This document shows positions 12,724-24,483 of a stretch of 64,000 nt of DNA, in pieces (position 1 is the first letter of the stretch; each line of letters starts with the position of its first letter). This DNA is from Moniliella sp. 'wahieum' (taxonomy: Eukaryota; Basidiomycota; Moniliellomycetes; Moniliellales; Moniliellaceae), in contig RSEE01000140.1 of the NCBI GenBank assembly GCA_003971905.1, forward strand, positions 62,001 through 126,000, in the 5' to 3' direction. A model generated the notes under the pieces. The model was not told the DNA's origin and made no database searches. It saw only the letters and a list, made by a program, of their open reading frames with translations. A program made the translations under genes and the position numbers.

Positions 12724-13258
12724 GGTGTAGAAGAGGGCGTTGTGACATGTGGGAAGCAGCAAGCTGCATCCAATCCCTGATGCTTGAAGCGTGAAGCGTG
12801 AAGATGGGTCGATCGATGTATTGGAGTTACTAGTTAGGGCAAACACTTCCGAGTATCAATACGACTATAGTAGGGATATCAATTCTACGCCACACTTTCA
12901 CAGTTACGCCACAGGCCCTCAGGTGTTTACACCGAGAAATCCACGAATTTAGATTGTTCGCATTGTCAGCAGACCAATGCCTACTGGTGGTTCTTTTCAT
13001 TGTGCACCAATGTGTAACAGTGGCCACGGGCGAAGAGAAACCTAGTAGATTAGTTACAATGAAGATTGGGGGTGGGACTTGGATGAAGACATGACCCATT
13101 CTTTATCACCTTTTCGCCAGTTTCATTCAATGGATTGTGCTTTCTTTTTCTATAGTCCGAGATGAGCCTGAGCACTCACTAGCACAGAAGCGGATAAACA
13201 TCATACTGGTACAAGTGTATTTCTACAAGCAAAGCAGGAATCTAGATGAGCGACCAGC
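12724..13258. other. intergenic between ADE5,7 and H2B
   Basis: Shared 3' flank of convergent genes. Contains a TTGAAGC/GTGAAGC repeat at 12782-12803 and a locally more AT-rich stretch from 12820 to 13220. No gene recognised. Confidence 0.5.
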
Positions 13259-13761
13259 TTACTTGGTGCTGGAGAACTTGGTCACCGACTTGGTACCCTC
13301 CGAGATAGCGTGCTTGCTCAGTTCACCAGGCAGGATCAAACGCACAGCCGTCTGGATCTCGCGCGAAGAGATGGTAGACTTTTTGTTGTAGGATGCCAGC
13401 TTGGAGGCCGGTCGCAATGCGCTCTGGAAATGCACACAAAGAGAGCAGGGTCAGCTGCAGTTCCAACAGGCATGACGGAGCAGATGGTTGCAGGGGGGAT
13501 GAACGTACCAAAGATGTCCGAGACAAAAGAGTTGAGGATGGCCATGGCCTTGTTGGAGATACCCGTGTCGGGGTGGACTTGCTTCAGGACACGGTAAATG
13601 TAGGTGGAGTACGTCTCCTTGCGCACCGAGCGCGCCTTCTTCTTGCCACCTTCGGCAGGCGACTTGGACGTCTTCTTGGCTGCAGTCGTCTTGGACGCGC
13701 TGCTGGGGGCCTTGCCACCCGTGCTGGGGGGAGCCTTGGACGCAACGGACTTGGGAGGCAT
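13259..13761 (-). CDS. Histone H2B
   Basis: Core nucleosome histone. The lysine-rich tail [19 protein letters not shown] leads into the histone fold: [45 protein letters not shown]. After an intron at 13424-13508 the fold resumes ERIAT, then [20 protein letters not shown] and [19 protein letters not shown]. The intron interrupts a Glu codon. About two bases are missing relative to the family near 13404-13412, where ATEASKLAS is expected; a core histone is unlikely to be truly broken there. A TATA-like box lies ~80 bp upstream at 13842-13848. The gene is divergent from H2A across 586 bp. Confidence 0.95.
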
Positions 13762-14347
13762 GGTAGACAAACGCGGACGAAGTAGAAGTAGAAGAGGTGG
13801 TGGAGCTGGGAGAGGGCAGGAAGACAAACAAGGGCTGTGTGTTATATATGGCGGGCCGAGGGGAGGGTGTTGAAGGAGGCGTGCTGGCGTGCTTTGCAAG
13901 GCTGGCGGGCACAGCAGCACACCTGCGTAACCCACCTATGGGCCTGCTGCTCCTGATGCATGAGCGCGACTAATCCCAGCACTGGGTGATGCGGTGATGC
14001 ATGATGCATGATGCCAGGCACTCACTCGAGTGGCCGTTCGCATGGTTTTGGTGCGCACCAGAACCGGCAACCCAGGCCTCTCAGGTGCATAACTCTTCTC
14101 ATGGCTAGGGTTGGATGGTTTTGGTGCGCATTGAATCCGTTCGGCTGGTTATCGTTTGAGCGGCACATGTGGCGGGACTACTCCCGTTCCTCGTTGATCT
14201 CGATCATTGCGCGCGCCTGGGCTGACAGTATATAACCCACGTGCGACCGTGGCTCGGCATTGCGCTACCACATCCTCCGGCCCTCGACCGATCCACACTC
14301 CCAACCCACGTCCCCCCACCTTCTTCTTTACTCTTACCTCTATCAAA
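13762..14347. promoter_or_regulatory. bidirectional histone promoter, H2B / H2A
   Basis: Holds TATATAA for H2A at 14229-14235 and a minus-strand TATATAA for H2B at 13842-13848. A GATGCATGATGCATGATGCC palindromic repeat lies at 13995-14014. GGTTTTGGTGCGCA occurs twice, near 14043 and 14117, the second preceding ATTGAATCC. A similar ATGCATGA repeat lies between H3 and H4, which supports a shared histone control element. Confidence 0.65.
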
Positions 14348-14861
14348 ATGTCTGGCGGCAAGTCTGGTGGCAAGTCTGGCGGCAAGGCGGGCGGTGCGTC
14401 CGGCTCCAAGGCTACTTCGCGCTCGGCCAAGGCCGGCCTGCAGTTCCCCGTCGGCCGTATCCACCGTCTTCTGCGCAAGGGCAACTACGCCCAGCGTGTC
14501 GGTGCTGGCGCCCCCGTCTACTTGGCGGCTGTGTTGGAGTACTTGACTGCCGAGATTCTCGAGCTTGCTGGCAACGCTGCCCGCGACAACAAGAAGAGCC
14601 GCGTGCGTTTTACCTCACCCCTGAGATATCTGAGATATCATCTCGTCCCCTGTTCCCTGTCACTGACTCGGCTCGTTTCCCTTTCAGATTGTGCCCCGTC
14701 ACCTCCAGCTTGCCATCCGCAACGACGAGGAGTTGAACAAACTTCTTGGTGGTGTGACCATCTCCCAAGGTGGTGTGCTTCCCCACATCAACCCCGAGCT
14801 GCTTCCCGCCAAGTCTGGCAAGAGCAAGAAGGCCTCGCAGGAGGGTGTAAAGGCGCCTTGA
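14348..14861 (+). CDS. Histone H2A
   Basis: Core nucleosome histone. The Gly/Ser/Lys-rich tail [16 protein letters not shown] precedes the fold: [51 protein letters not shown]. Intron 14603-14687, then [52 protein letters not shown]. In the frame as given the tail reads SQE-GVKAP; fungal H2A normally ends SQE plus one hydrophobic residue, the Mec1/Tel1 phosphorylation site. Removing one G at 14841-14845 would give SQEV and stop, so the extra five residues may be an indel artefact. A TATATAA box lies 113 bp upstream. Confidence 0.95.
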
Positions 14862-16078
14862 CTTCGCTCCTGCCTGTATTGCACTTGTACACTAGGTTGT
14901 AATGCTACATCATCGAATCATCGTGTAACATGGCGAGCCTGCGTAGGGGTTTACTAGCTGTAGTGTTGGTTACTAGCATGAGCTTGAAGGGTCAGGCGTA
15001 TGCCCAACCACCCAGATCATTCTTGTCCTTCACCAGTGGAACATAGTATCAACAACTGTTGGACGCAAGTGCTATCATGCCACGAGTATCGGTGCACCAC
15101 TGCAGCAGGTTCCCCTCCAGCAGCCTCCACCTGTCAACGGCTTGTCCGTAACCCGGGCTGTATAACTCGGTGGGTGAGGGTTCATGCGATTCCCGTCCCC
15201 CGGTGTCAAAGGAAGACTGGTATACTATGCGCTCATACGGTGCAGATACTACTACTATGACAATGCCCAGAGTATCACGACAGGAGAAGTGGTACTTCTT
15301 CCCAGCCCAATCATTAAAACAATGGGACCGAATAGCGTCCTTTGACCGATGGCGCACGGGGAATGTCACGGGGCGACGTCTAAGCCACCTTGCACAGCCG
15401 CCTCCACTTCCTTATCGACTCTATCGCTTCTCGGCTTCTTTCCCCTTTACCCTTCTTCTAGACTCTCCGCTTCTAGAAGGAACACCTCTCGCTCAGCTCA
15501 CTCGCCCTCCCTCGCCCATCGGAGCACACCGCCTTCGCGTCAGCCCCTACACACGCAACCTCTGCTCGTGGACCGCTGCACCTCTCGCAACCTCTGCTTG
15601 CAGACCGCTGCACCTTTCGCAACCTCCGCTTGCAGACCGCTGCTCAGGCTCTGCTCGACGCACCGCAAGGTACCACTCACGACCCTCCTTCGTTCACGCC
15701 AGTGAGCCTTGGACTTTGGATCTGACACGCGTTCAGTCCTCCGTGAGTACCCTCTCCGATGGGCAGGGAAGGTCTCCGCCTGGGAAGCCAGCCACCCCGT
15801 CACAGGAAAAGGTGATGTCTACCACGACTGCTTCCATTCCAATCCGAATCCATCTAGCGTCCACAAGTTCCAGTCCGTGATAACTGCCATGAACGTTGAA
15901 TGTTGAACCAGCATATGAGCATACCCTAGTTGCGCACCAGCAGTGGGTCTGATAGATGCACAATATGACTCGGCGATGCTCCGACTGGGATGAACTATGG
16001 ATGCATGGAAACAGGAGGCATAAATCTAGTGGTACAGAGGGGTACAGGGGGAGGATCAATGAGGGGAGGGGAAGGGGT
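14862..16078. other. 1.2 kb non-coding stretch between histone genes
   Basis: Convergent 3' flanks of H2A and H3. I recognise no conserved protein; open frames here lack family features. A pyrimidine-rich block spans 15380-15700 and contains a 32-bp tandem repeat. Confidence 0.5.
15554..15649 (+). repeat. 32-bp tandem repeat, three copies
   Basis: Copies start at 15554, 15586 and 15618, exactly 32 bases apart. Each begins CGCAACCTC and carries GACCGCTGC. They differ at a few positions. No function evident. Confidence 0.8.
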
Positions 16079-17547
<1,469 letters not shown>

Positions 17548-17805
17548 ACGTCTTGCTGTACTTTGACTCTGTATTAGCACCCATACTGCACCACTACTAT
17601 GCACTGCGCCCCCCACGTGTCCCTTTCGTAGCCAGAAAGACGTGTTTTTCCCTGTATCCAGACAACTCGGGTACAGCATGCGTAGCATCAACACCCCGGT
17701 AGAGGTGGGGACGGCCCTCCCGAGCGCTAACTACCATCGCTGAGGCTCAGCGAGCTCAGCCCCATAATGAGGGAAGGGGGAAGGGAGTGGCTAACGTCAC
17801 ACGCT

Positions 17806-18594
17806 TCACGAAGCAAGGGGAAGTGAAGCCTGCATGGCAGCACAGATACCGAGGAAAACGAGGGTGGGCATGGCCCAGATGCCCAGAAAGAAAAAGGTGA
17901 CTGTCTCTCCGCCGCCTAAGGGGGTAGGGGAGGGCTGCCGATTGAGATGGCTGCACTGGGCTTGTCGTACAAGTCCCAGTCCAACCTGCCTCCCGGGAGC
18001 AAAGCGGATTGTACGCGTCCGGCTTGGAAGGCGGTCCACTGCCTGCGGCGTGCCGAAAGGGTATGAGCGGTCCAAAAGTGGGCGCTGACAGTCAAAGCGA
18101 ATGCAGCGTATGCCACCCATGATGGCAAAGGCGAATGCGAGGGCGAGTGCGAATGCGAGTGGGCGGACGTGCCCACGCCCGGTCCCGAGGGCCGGAGGTG
18201 CCGTTTGGTTCGCACCGCTCCCGAGGGCGCAAACGGCCACGTGGGATTGGACCGAACTAGGAGGAGGTGGATGAGCTGGGGAAAGGCATTGACTACCACC
18301 AGACTCCAGGGCAGTTGATCAGTCCAGTGCACGAGCAGAAGGAAGATGAGACTTGCCACGCCCAGTCTCGATGCCAGCCTGCGTGTCGCCTGGGCATGTG
18401 CCTCAATCAGCTCGCACAGCGCCTGGAGACTGTAAGCTGGATAAGAGAGAAGGGGTAGGAAGTGGGTCAGTCGTTGTGTGCACTACGATACGACAAGCGG
18501 GACAGGGGACGAACCAATGCATGCGATCGAAGATAGGCCAGCGGCGACGCCGGCAGGATAGCTTAAGACGGCGAGGAGGCCCATGCGCTCTCAG
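17806..18594 (-). CDS. SVP26: SVP26/TEX261-family ER-Golgi membrane protein
   Basis: Svp26/TEX261 proteins are multi-pass adaptors that recruit mannosyltransferases and other cargo into COPII vesicles. Exon 1 begins MGLLAVLSYPAGVAAGLSSI; an intron spans 18437-18514. Exon 2 gives the family hallmark AYSLQALCELIEAHAQATRR (yeast has YYLSEIVEEHT at this place), a membrane helix GVASLIFLLLVHW, then VVVNAFPQLIHLLLVRSNP. A third helix is WVAYAAFALTVSAHFWTAHT, and the last is GIWAMPTLVFLGICAAMQAS. A frame break lies near 17905-17935, between DWDLYDKP and the last helix. Identification rests on the ELIEAH segment, helix order and length. Confidence 0.7.
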
Positions 18595-19355
18595 CGCTAC
18601 CAAGAAAGGGGAGGGAAGGTGGGGCAGAATGAGAAACAGGTGGTGAGGTGAATGTCGTAATAACCTGCTCAAATCATCGAAAGGACACGGACTGTCGTGG
18701 TGTGGATGGCAGGACCTGCGGTGGTGGTGGACCAACCTGCGAAAGCCCAAAGTAGATCCAACGTGGCAATTTCAAGCCGCCCGACTGCCTCTCCGCAATT
18801 CATTTTTCCACTTCCGCCGAACCAAAGTCGACATCGATATACCACGTCTCATCTCGATGCAGCCAGCAAAGACAAAAAAGAAGAGGGCTGTACGCAATGA
18901 GAGGCGTATGCCTAAACACCCTACGAACACGAGGGAATGGGATCCTCTCTTTCTGGGCAAACTGCCACGCTCTCCCCCTCCAAACGGACTTCGTCAGCGC
19001 TGGAACAACCAGTATAGCAAACGTGCAATAATAAGACTAAGCTTCTGATCTTCGCATAGAAGGACAGAATTGGGTTCCGCTGGCTGTGTTTCAGGGATCG
19101 AACGGTCTAGCATCAAGCTTCAAGCTTCAAGCTTCAAGCGCCTGAGACCACCTGGATGGCGCTGTGGTTAGCATACATATTCACCATGACCGAGAGCCAA
19201 CGGTCAAAGACCGTTTGGACCTGCAGATGAGGAAGGGCGAATTGTCATGATAGGAATTCTAGGATTTAGCGCCCGTAGGAGAAGGTAAAGGGGGAAGAAA
19301 ATGAGCATTGGACATGTCCGCAGAAGGCGAAAATGGGGGAGGGAGGATGGAACGA
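18595..19355. other. intergenic with an orphan exon-like segment
   Basis: Upstream of SVP26 and downstream of the zinc-finger gene, both on the minus strand. On the minus strand 19139-19219 follows a CTGCAG acceptor-like site and reads VQTVFDRWLSVMVNMYANHS then AIQVVSGA and stop. I cannot attach it to a family. A TTCAAGC tandem repeat at 19113-19140 directly follows that stop. Confidence 0.4.
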
Positions 19356-21217
19356 TCATGAGTCCATGGGGGAGATGTCATCGACACTTGCGTTCCTCTC
19401 AGGTGCAGGAAGGGAATGCGCCAAAGACAGGGTCTTGATGGGAGATGCGTGCCTCTCGACGTTCATAGCTCCCGGCTTAGGGGCCGGGGAAGGAGACCTC
19501 ATCGCTGGGACATTGTCCTCCATAGTGTCGGCTCCAACCTGGGGCTGCTTCGAGAGCGTGGGAGACAACTTGGGCCGACTTGCGGGGACGGCGGGATCGG
19601 GACGAAGAAGACGGGGGCCGTCTACGCGCTAGGCTCACAGCCAGAGGGACATCATCGTCCTCACTGTCACTCTCCCTAATCTCTTGGGACGGATGTTGAA
19701 GTTCGTCCTCTTCGTCTTCCATCTGGTTCACGCCTCGGCGTGACCGGGACTTAGCCGATTTTGCTTTGGACGCCCGTTTGCCCGAGGTAGACGTAGACGT
19801 AGAAGCCCGCAAGCGTGCCCCTTGCTCCGCCGATTCGGTACCCTCCTGCTCCGAGCCGCGCCCAAAGGGAGTTCCTCGATGACGGAAGCTAAAGGCACGG
19901 AAGGTGCCTGTGGCGTACACCCGCCTCCCCTCCAAAGGGCGCTGGCGGCCACAGGTTTGAGCATGCTTCCGCAGCAACTCGGGGGAGACGTGGGAGTAGG
20001 TGCAGTCCATCATGGGACAGTGAAAATTGCCATCCTCAGCCCGCTCTACTACATTCTCCAACAAGTTTGTCCTTCGGGGCGCAGGGGGAAAACGAGTTGC
20101 CGAATATGGGTTTGGTGATGGAGCCTCCGATGAGCACGCAATTGTCCTTTCGTCGCAAATACTTGGGCGCAGGCCAGCACGGGGCACTGGCACCTTTCTC
20201 CAGCCCTTCGCCACATACGCTTTCGCTTAAGTGGCTGTGGGGGAGTTGTGCGGGCGCAGGAACCAACGTGGCTGGAGCTGTCACCTGCTTCGAAGGACGT
20301 GAAGCAGATGTCTTTCGTTTGCGATGGGAAGAAGGACGGGTAAGTCCCTCGTCGTCCGGGTCGAGCTCATCATCGTCCATCGCATCGCTGGCCTCGTCCG
20401 AAGACCCGCCCAACTCGTCCGCAGACGATTCGGGCTCAGCCTTGATCGACACTGGATTGTGCAAAGGCGAGGCGGGGAAGGAGACGTTGTGCAAACCATC
20501 TGCATGGTCCGATGCCATAGCACTGTGTCCAGGTGACAGAGGCAAGGCTGAGGCCATTGAGGCAGCTTGGGCCAGTTGATCCAACCCATCCGTGTGTGTA
20601 CCCGCCGAAGACGGCCGAACGCCAGCCCGGGAATGTGCGGCTTGAAAGGAATGGAGTAGGTTGTCTGATGCAGATGGGGTACCACTGGCGTGCCGACGTC
20701 GCTGGAGGCTGAGGCGGATGCACGGCGGTCACCCGACATGGCTGGATCTAGCGGGGGTGACGCTGGGTCTTGGAGAGGCGGGGCTTGGTCGTTAGGAGGG
20801 GGTTGGGTGCCAGGTATGGCGCCGTGGGCATTGGCTACAGGGTTGGTGGATGGGCGCATGGCAGGATGGAGCTTGCGTGGGTCGGAGGGGAGGAGAGGGT
20901 GTTGGGGTGCGGCGCTGGCAATGCAAGTCGCGGGCAGAAGGGGAGAAGGCGTAGCAGAGGCGGACGTGCGGGTGGAGGCTGGATATGTAGTTGGTGTGGT
21001 AGGTGCATCCGATCCAGGGGCAGAACCATGGGTCCTCCTCGCGGGTGCGGAGGATGGTGATGCTGGTGCCGCCCTGGGCGTCGCGGAGACGGAGGGTGGT
21101 CTGGAGCTGGTGGAGACGCATGTGGCCGCGGCGGCGGGAGACGTTGTCGAAGCGGAGGGAGCAGTGGTGGCACTTGAGTGCGAGTATGCCCGGGCGGGTG
21201 GGGGTGGGCGGATCCAT
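19356..21217 (-). CDS. Zinc-finger protein with C2H2 and two C2HC fingers
   Basis: Putative nuclear DNA-binding regulator; no named family recognised. Near the N-terminus (after MDPPTPTRPGILAL) is a classical C2H2 finger, CHHCSLRFDNVSRRRGHMRLH. About 40 residues later comes CPWIGC..HVRLC, and much later CPMMDCTYSHVSPELLRKH then AQTC. In the last two a Cys replaces the final His. The linker is Pro/Ser-rich with an acidic patch (SSDEASDAMDDDELDPDDEG) followed by basic HRKRK. The C-terminal part has basic Ser/Arg stretches (KRASKAKSAKSRSRR) and an SP-rich tail ending VDDISPMDS. Frame breaks occur near 20620, 20070 and 19570. The start is the first ATG before finger 1. Confidence 0.6.
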
Positions 21218-21891
21218 GGTAGGGTACGTGTGAGGAGGAGGAGGAGGGGTGGTGGTGGTGGCAGTGGTGTCGGTGGTGTGGCGGTGGTGGTGGAGGCGGT
21301 GGCGATGGCGATGGCGATGGCAGGGGCAATGGCAGTGGCGCTGGCAATGGCTGCTGCGGCGGAGGGGCGGGTGGGCTCCGCCACTGGGCTCACATGCACA
21401 TGCAATCCAATCCAATATTCATGCAGTGCCGCGGCGAAAAAATCCAGACGCAAAGAGTGAAATTGCAAGCGCACTCAGCACGCGGGCGCTCTGGACGCAT
21501 GTCTGGTTGGGCCTCGCGTGCCTAGCGCCCAACCCTGCCTGACGTTGCAAACGTCCAGCTGCCGGTGGGGTCCCCGCCTGTCCCAACCCCAGCCTGTCCA
21601 CGCGCCGGCTCACCGACCATCGCGTCCTCTGGCGCACCCCACGGTGTGGTGACTGAACGCCATCGACATGCAATGGACGGTGAGTACGCTGCGTACGCTG
21701 CGTACGCTCTGCGCCTGACAGGCCGCCGACAGCTTGTCAACGCCAACAGTCCCTCCGCCATCCTCCCCCGCTGACTCACCTGTGCGTCAATCTCACGCGT
21801 CACGCGTCACACGTCAATAGTCAACCGCAGCATCACGTGATGCACCGTCCCCCCTCTTCTCCGCTGCGGCTCGCTTATATCCACGCCCACC
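21218..21891. promoter_or_regulatory. bidirectional promoter region, zinc-finger gene / ARG2
   Basis: Contains a period-9 GTACGCTGC repeat at 21684-21709, a TCACGCG tandem at 21793-21816 close to ARG2, and a TATAT box at 21876-21880 just upstream of the ARG2 start. Dense ATGGCGATGGCGATGG-like hexamer repeats lie at 21290-21350 on the zinc-finger side. Confidence 0.5.
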
Positions 21892-24058
21892 ATGTCGCTC
21901 GGCCGCCAGCGCCTGCAAGCGCTCATCCTCGAGGTCCTCGGCTCCCAGCCGTCCCTGCGCGACAGCAAGCCCTACCTCAATGCCTTCGGGCCCAGGCCAG
22001 CCGGCGCCGCGCCGCCCGGCCCCGTCCCCATGGGCGATGCGTCGGGCATCGGCGGCGCACAGGAACACGTTGCGCTCGTCAAGATCCAGGGCCCCTTACC
22101 ACCCGCCAGCTCAGCAGCATTGCCGAGGGCATGGCCTACCTCAAGCGCCTCGGCCTCATCAGCATCATCGTCGTCGACAGCCAGGCCTGGGGCCATCCGC
22201 CCGTGCGCTTCCAGCAGGACGGCACCCCGCTCCTGTCCCCAGCCAGCATCGAGGACCACGAGTTCCGTGCCTGGCAGCGCGCTGCCGGCGGCGCCGCCAG
22301 CTCTTCCGCCCCCCTCCATGTGGCCATCCAAGAAAGCTTGCGGCGCCGCATGCTCGCCCAGACCTTCCGTGTGGCTCAGATGCTTTCCGAACAAGGCGCC
22401 CATGCCGCCCGTTTCCCTATGCCATCCTGCGCGTCAACCCCCAGGCTGCGCAGGCCAGCAGGGCAGCCCTGGCAGACATTGCGCCTGGGCACATGCCCTT
22501 CCTCCCGTGCCCTCCGTTTCACCGGACGAGGTGCACCTTCGCCCTTGGTAGCCGACGATGGGTTGCATTCCTTGCGCAATGCTTTGCTCAGTGACGCCAT
22601 CCCCGTCTTGCCGCCCCTCGCGCTCTATTCGGATGCCAACGGTGGGCCCCAAACGGTCGCAGTGTCTGCCAATGACTTTTTGCCCAACTTGGCTCGCGAG
22701 ATGAGTCTGGCCGGCTGGCGTGCCGCCTCGACAGAGCAAGGCCAGGCAGTCGGAACGGACGCAGCGACGGGGTTGCTGGACGATGTGGACATGACACCGG
22801 TGCGTTTGATGATGATCAATCGTCAAGGTGGCATTCCTTCGCATGCGCGTGGTGGCTTCCCTCACCTATCCATCAACTTGGCCTCCGAGTACGATTCGAT
22901 CCAGAGCAGCTTTGTCTGGCGCCAGTCCCATCCCACGTCGCTGGAAGAACTGCGGCTGGCACGGGACTGTTTGGCAGTAATGCCGCCTTCGAGCAGCGCG
23001 ATTGTGGTTTCCCACCGTTCGCCACGTAGTTTGATTGCCAACTTGATCACCAACAAAGCACCGCACTCTCCCTCGCTCCCGCACCGTCTCTTGGCCGCGC
23101 GTCAAGATGTTGCCCATACACCGACGATCATTCGCCGCGGCCTGGCAATCCGCGTGATCCAAGAGTTTGACCAAGTCGACTGGGACCGGATGCAAACGCT
23201 GCTCGAGGCGTCCTTTGGTCGCACCTTGCTCCGCGACGCCTACCTCGCCCGGCTCCGCGACTGTCTCGATTTTGTCCTGGTCACAGGGGATTATGAGGGA
23301 GGTGCGATTGTGACGCGCGAATGGGCACCGGGGAGAACAAGGCGGAAGTGAAACCGATTGCCTACTTGGACAAGTTTGCCGTCCTGCCCCGTCTGCAGGG
23401 GAGTGGTGTGGGGACTTTTTGTGGGGTGCGCTGCGGGACGAGGTGCACGGGGCCGGGCTGTTGGATGCGTTGAATCAAAACGGAGGCCTGAATGGGTTTG
23501 GAGTGGGACGGGACCTGGTGTGGAAGTCGAGAGCCAACAACCCTGTGAATCGGTGGTACTATGAGCGCAGCAACGGCTTTATCAAGATTGACACGCGTCC
23601 TGCTGCACTCAAGGCCGCCTCGCCCACGCCCAAGTTGGACTGGGCCATGTTCTGGTGCGACTCGGAACAACGCTTGGCCGCCATGGGAGAAGAGATGCGC
23701 GCCCTGCTGCCACGGCGGTCGATGCCATGCGAGATATGATGGATGCCGATGGGGTGACTGCGTTGGATCCTCCAGTTGGTCGAGATGACGACTATCTGTC
23801 ACCTTCGGCATCATTGGCTCACACTGCCGGCTCCACTCGGTTGGTCCACCGGCCCTCGCATGCGTATGCTCAGGACCGGGGTGAAGGCCCGGATCAGGGT
23901 CGCCATGCCAATCCGGCCGGCGGGTTGGACCGTCTGACTCCTGTGGATCCCCTGGCCGCGCGCCTGCTCTTTTGCCTGTCGTCGCGCTCAGCGAACAAGG
24001 CCGTCTGGAGCGCTGGGTGGCCGCCTTGTCCCAGATCCCATCAGCTTGGGCAGCTTGA
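21892..24058 (+). CDS. ARG2: N-acetylglutamate synthase (mitochondrial)
   Basis: First committed enzyme of arginine synthesis: acetyl-CoA plus glutamate gives N-acetylglutamate, in mitochondria. The N-terminal amino-acid-kinase-like region runs from MSLGRQRLQALILEVLGSQP through LTTRQLSSIAEGMAYLKRLG and DVDMTPVRLMMINRQGGIPS. The C-terminal GNAT-like domain has KPIAYLDKFAVLPRLQGSGV, GALRDEVHG, LVWKSRANNPVNRWYYERSN and KLDWAMFWCD, matching the fungal Arg2 signature. The tail with LSEQGRLERWVAALSQIPSA lies beyond the GNAT domain in a shifted frame. Frame breaks occur near 22095, 22415, 23330, 23715 and 23965. No clear mitochondrial presequence is visible in the first 20 residues. Identity firm; the end is inferred. 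Confidence 0.85.
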
Positions 24059-24483
24059 TCGTCGAGCTCGCACATACCTACATTCTTTTTCACTTTATTG
24101 GGCCGTGTTCCTCCTAACCCATCCCCCCATTCTTTCCTCCTTCCCACTTTCCCTCCGTCACCCCTTCGCTGGTCTTATTGCATACATCTGTCTTTCCCCT
24201 CCATGTCAAATGAAACCAACCCCACGAAACGATGCAATTTCTCGTACTATACGCAAGGTCTATTCAGGGCTATCGACGAAATAGCGTCGATGGGAGAAAG
24301 GTCCATCCATCCACGTAGAAAAGGGAAAGGAAGAGCCCGATCCAACTGAACAAAGCACAAAGGGGAGCAATCGCAAAATGAGGGCAAGTACAGTGGGGGA
24401 GGGAGTGCTCGATGAACGTGGATGAGGCGCACATCACGTCCGAGCCGAAAGCTAGACCATCAAGGTTTCAGACGCGGAGACGA
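24059..24483. other. intergenic between convergent ARG2 and SEC18
   Basis: Shared 3' flank, pyrimidine-rich then purine-rich. No gene seen. Confidence 0.5.

Noticed and set aside
13404-13412. H2B as a pseudogene
   Set aside because: Only one small break in an otherwise perfect histone with intact promoter and intron; the same kind of break is seen in neighbouring essential genes.
15170-15880. 236-codon open frame between H2A and H3
   Set aside because: Low-complexity translation of a pyrimidine-rich repeat region, with no domain, no conserved start context, and located in a shared 3' flank.
20281-21474. 397-codon frame overlapping the zinc-finger gene
   Set aside because: Pro/Ser/Ala/Ile low-complexity text; the alternative minus frame carries real zinc-finger motifs.
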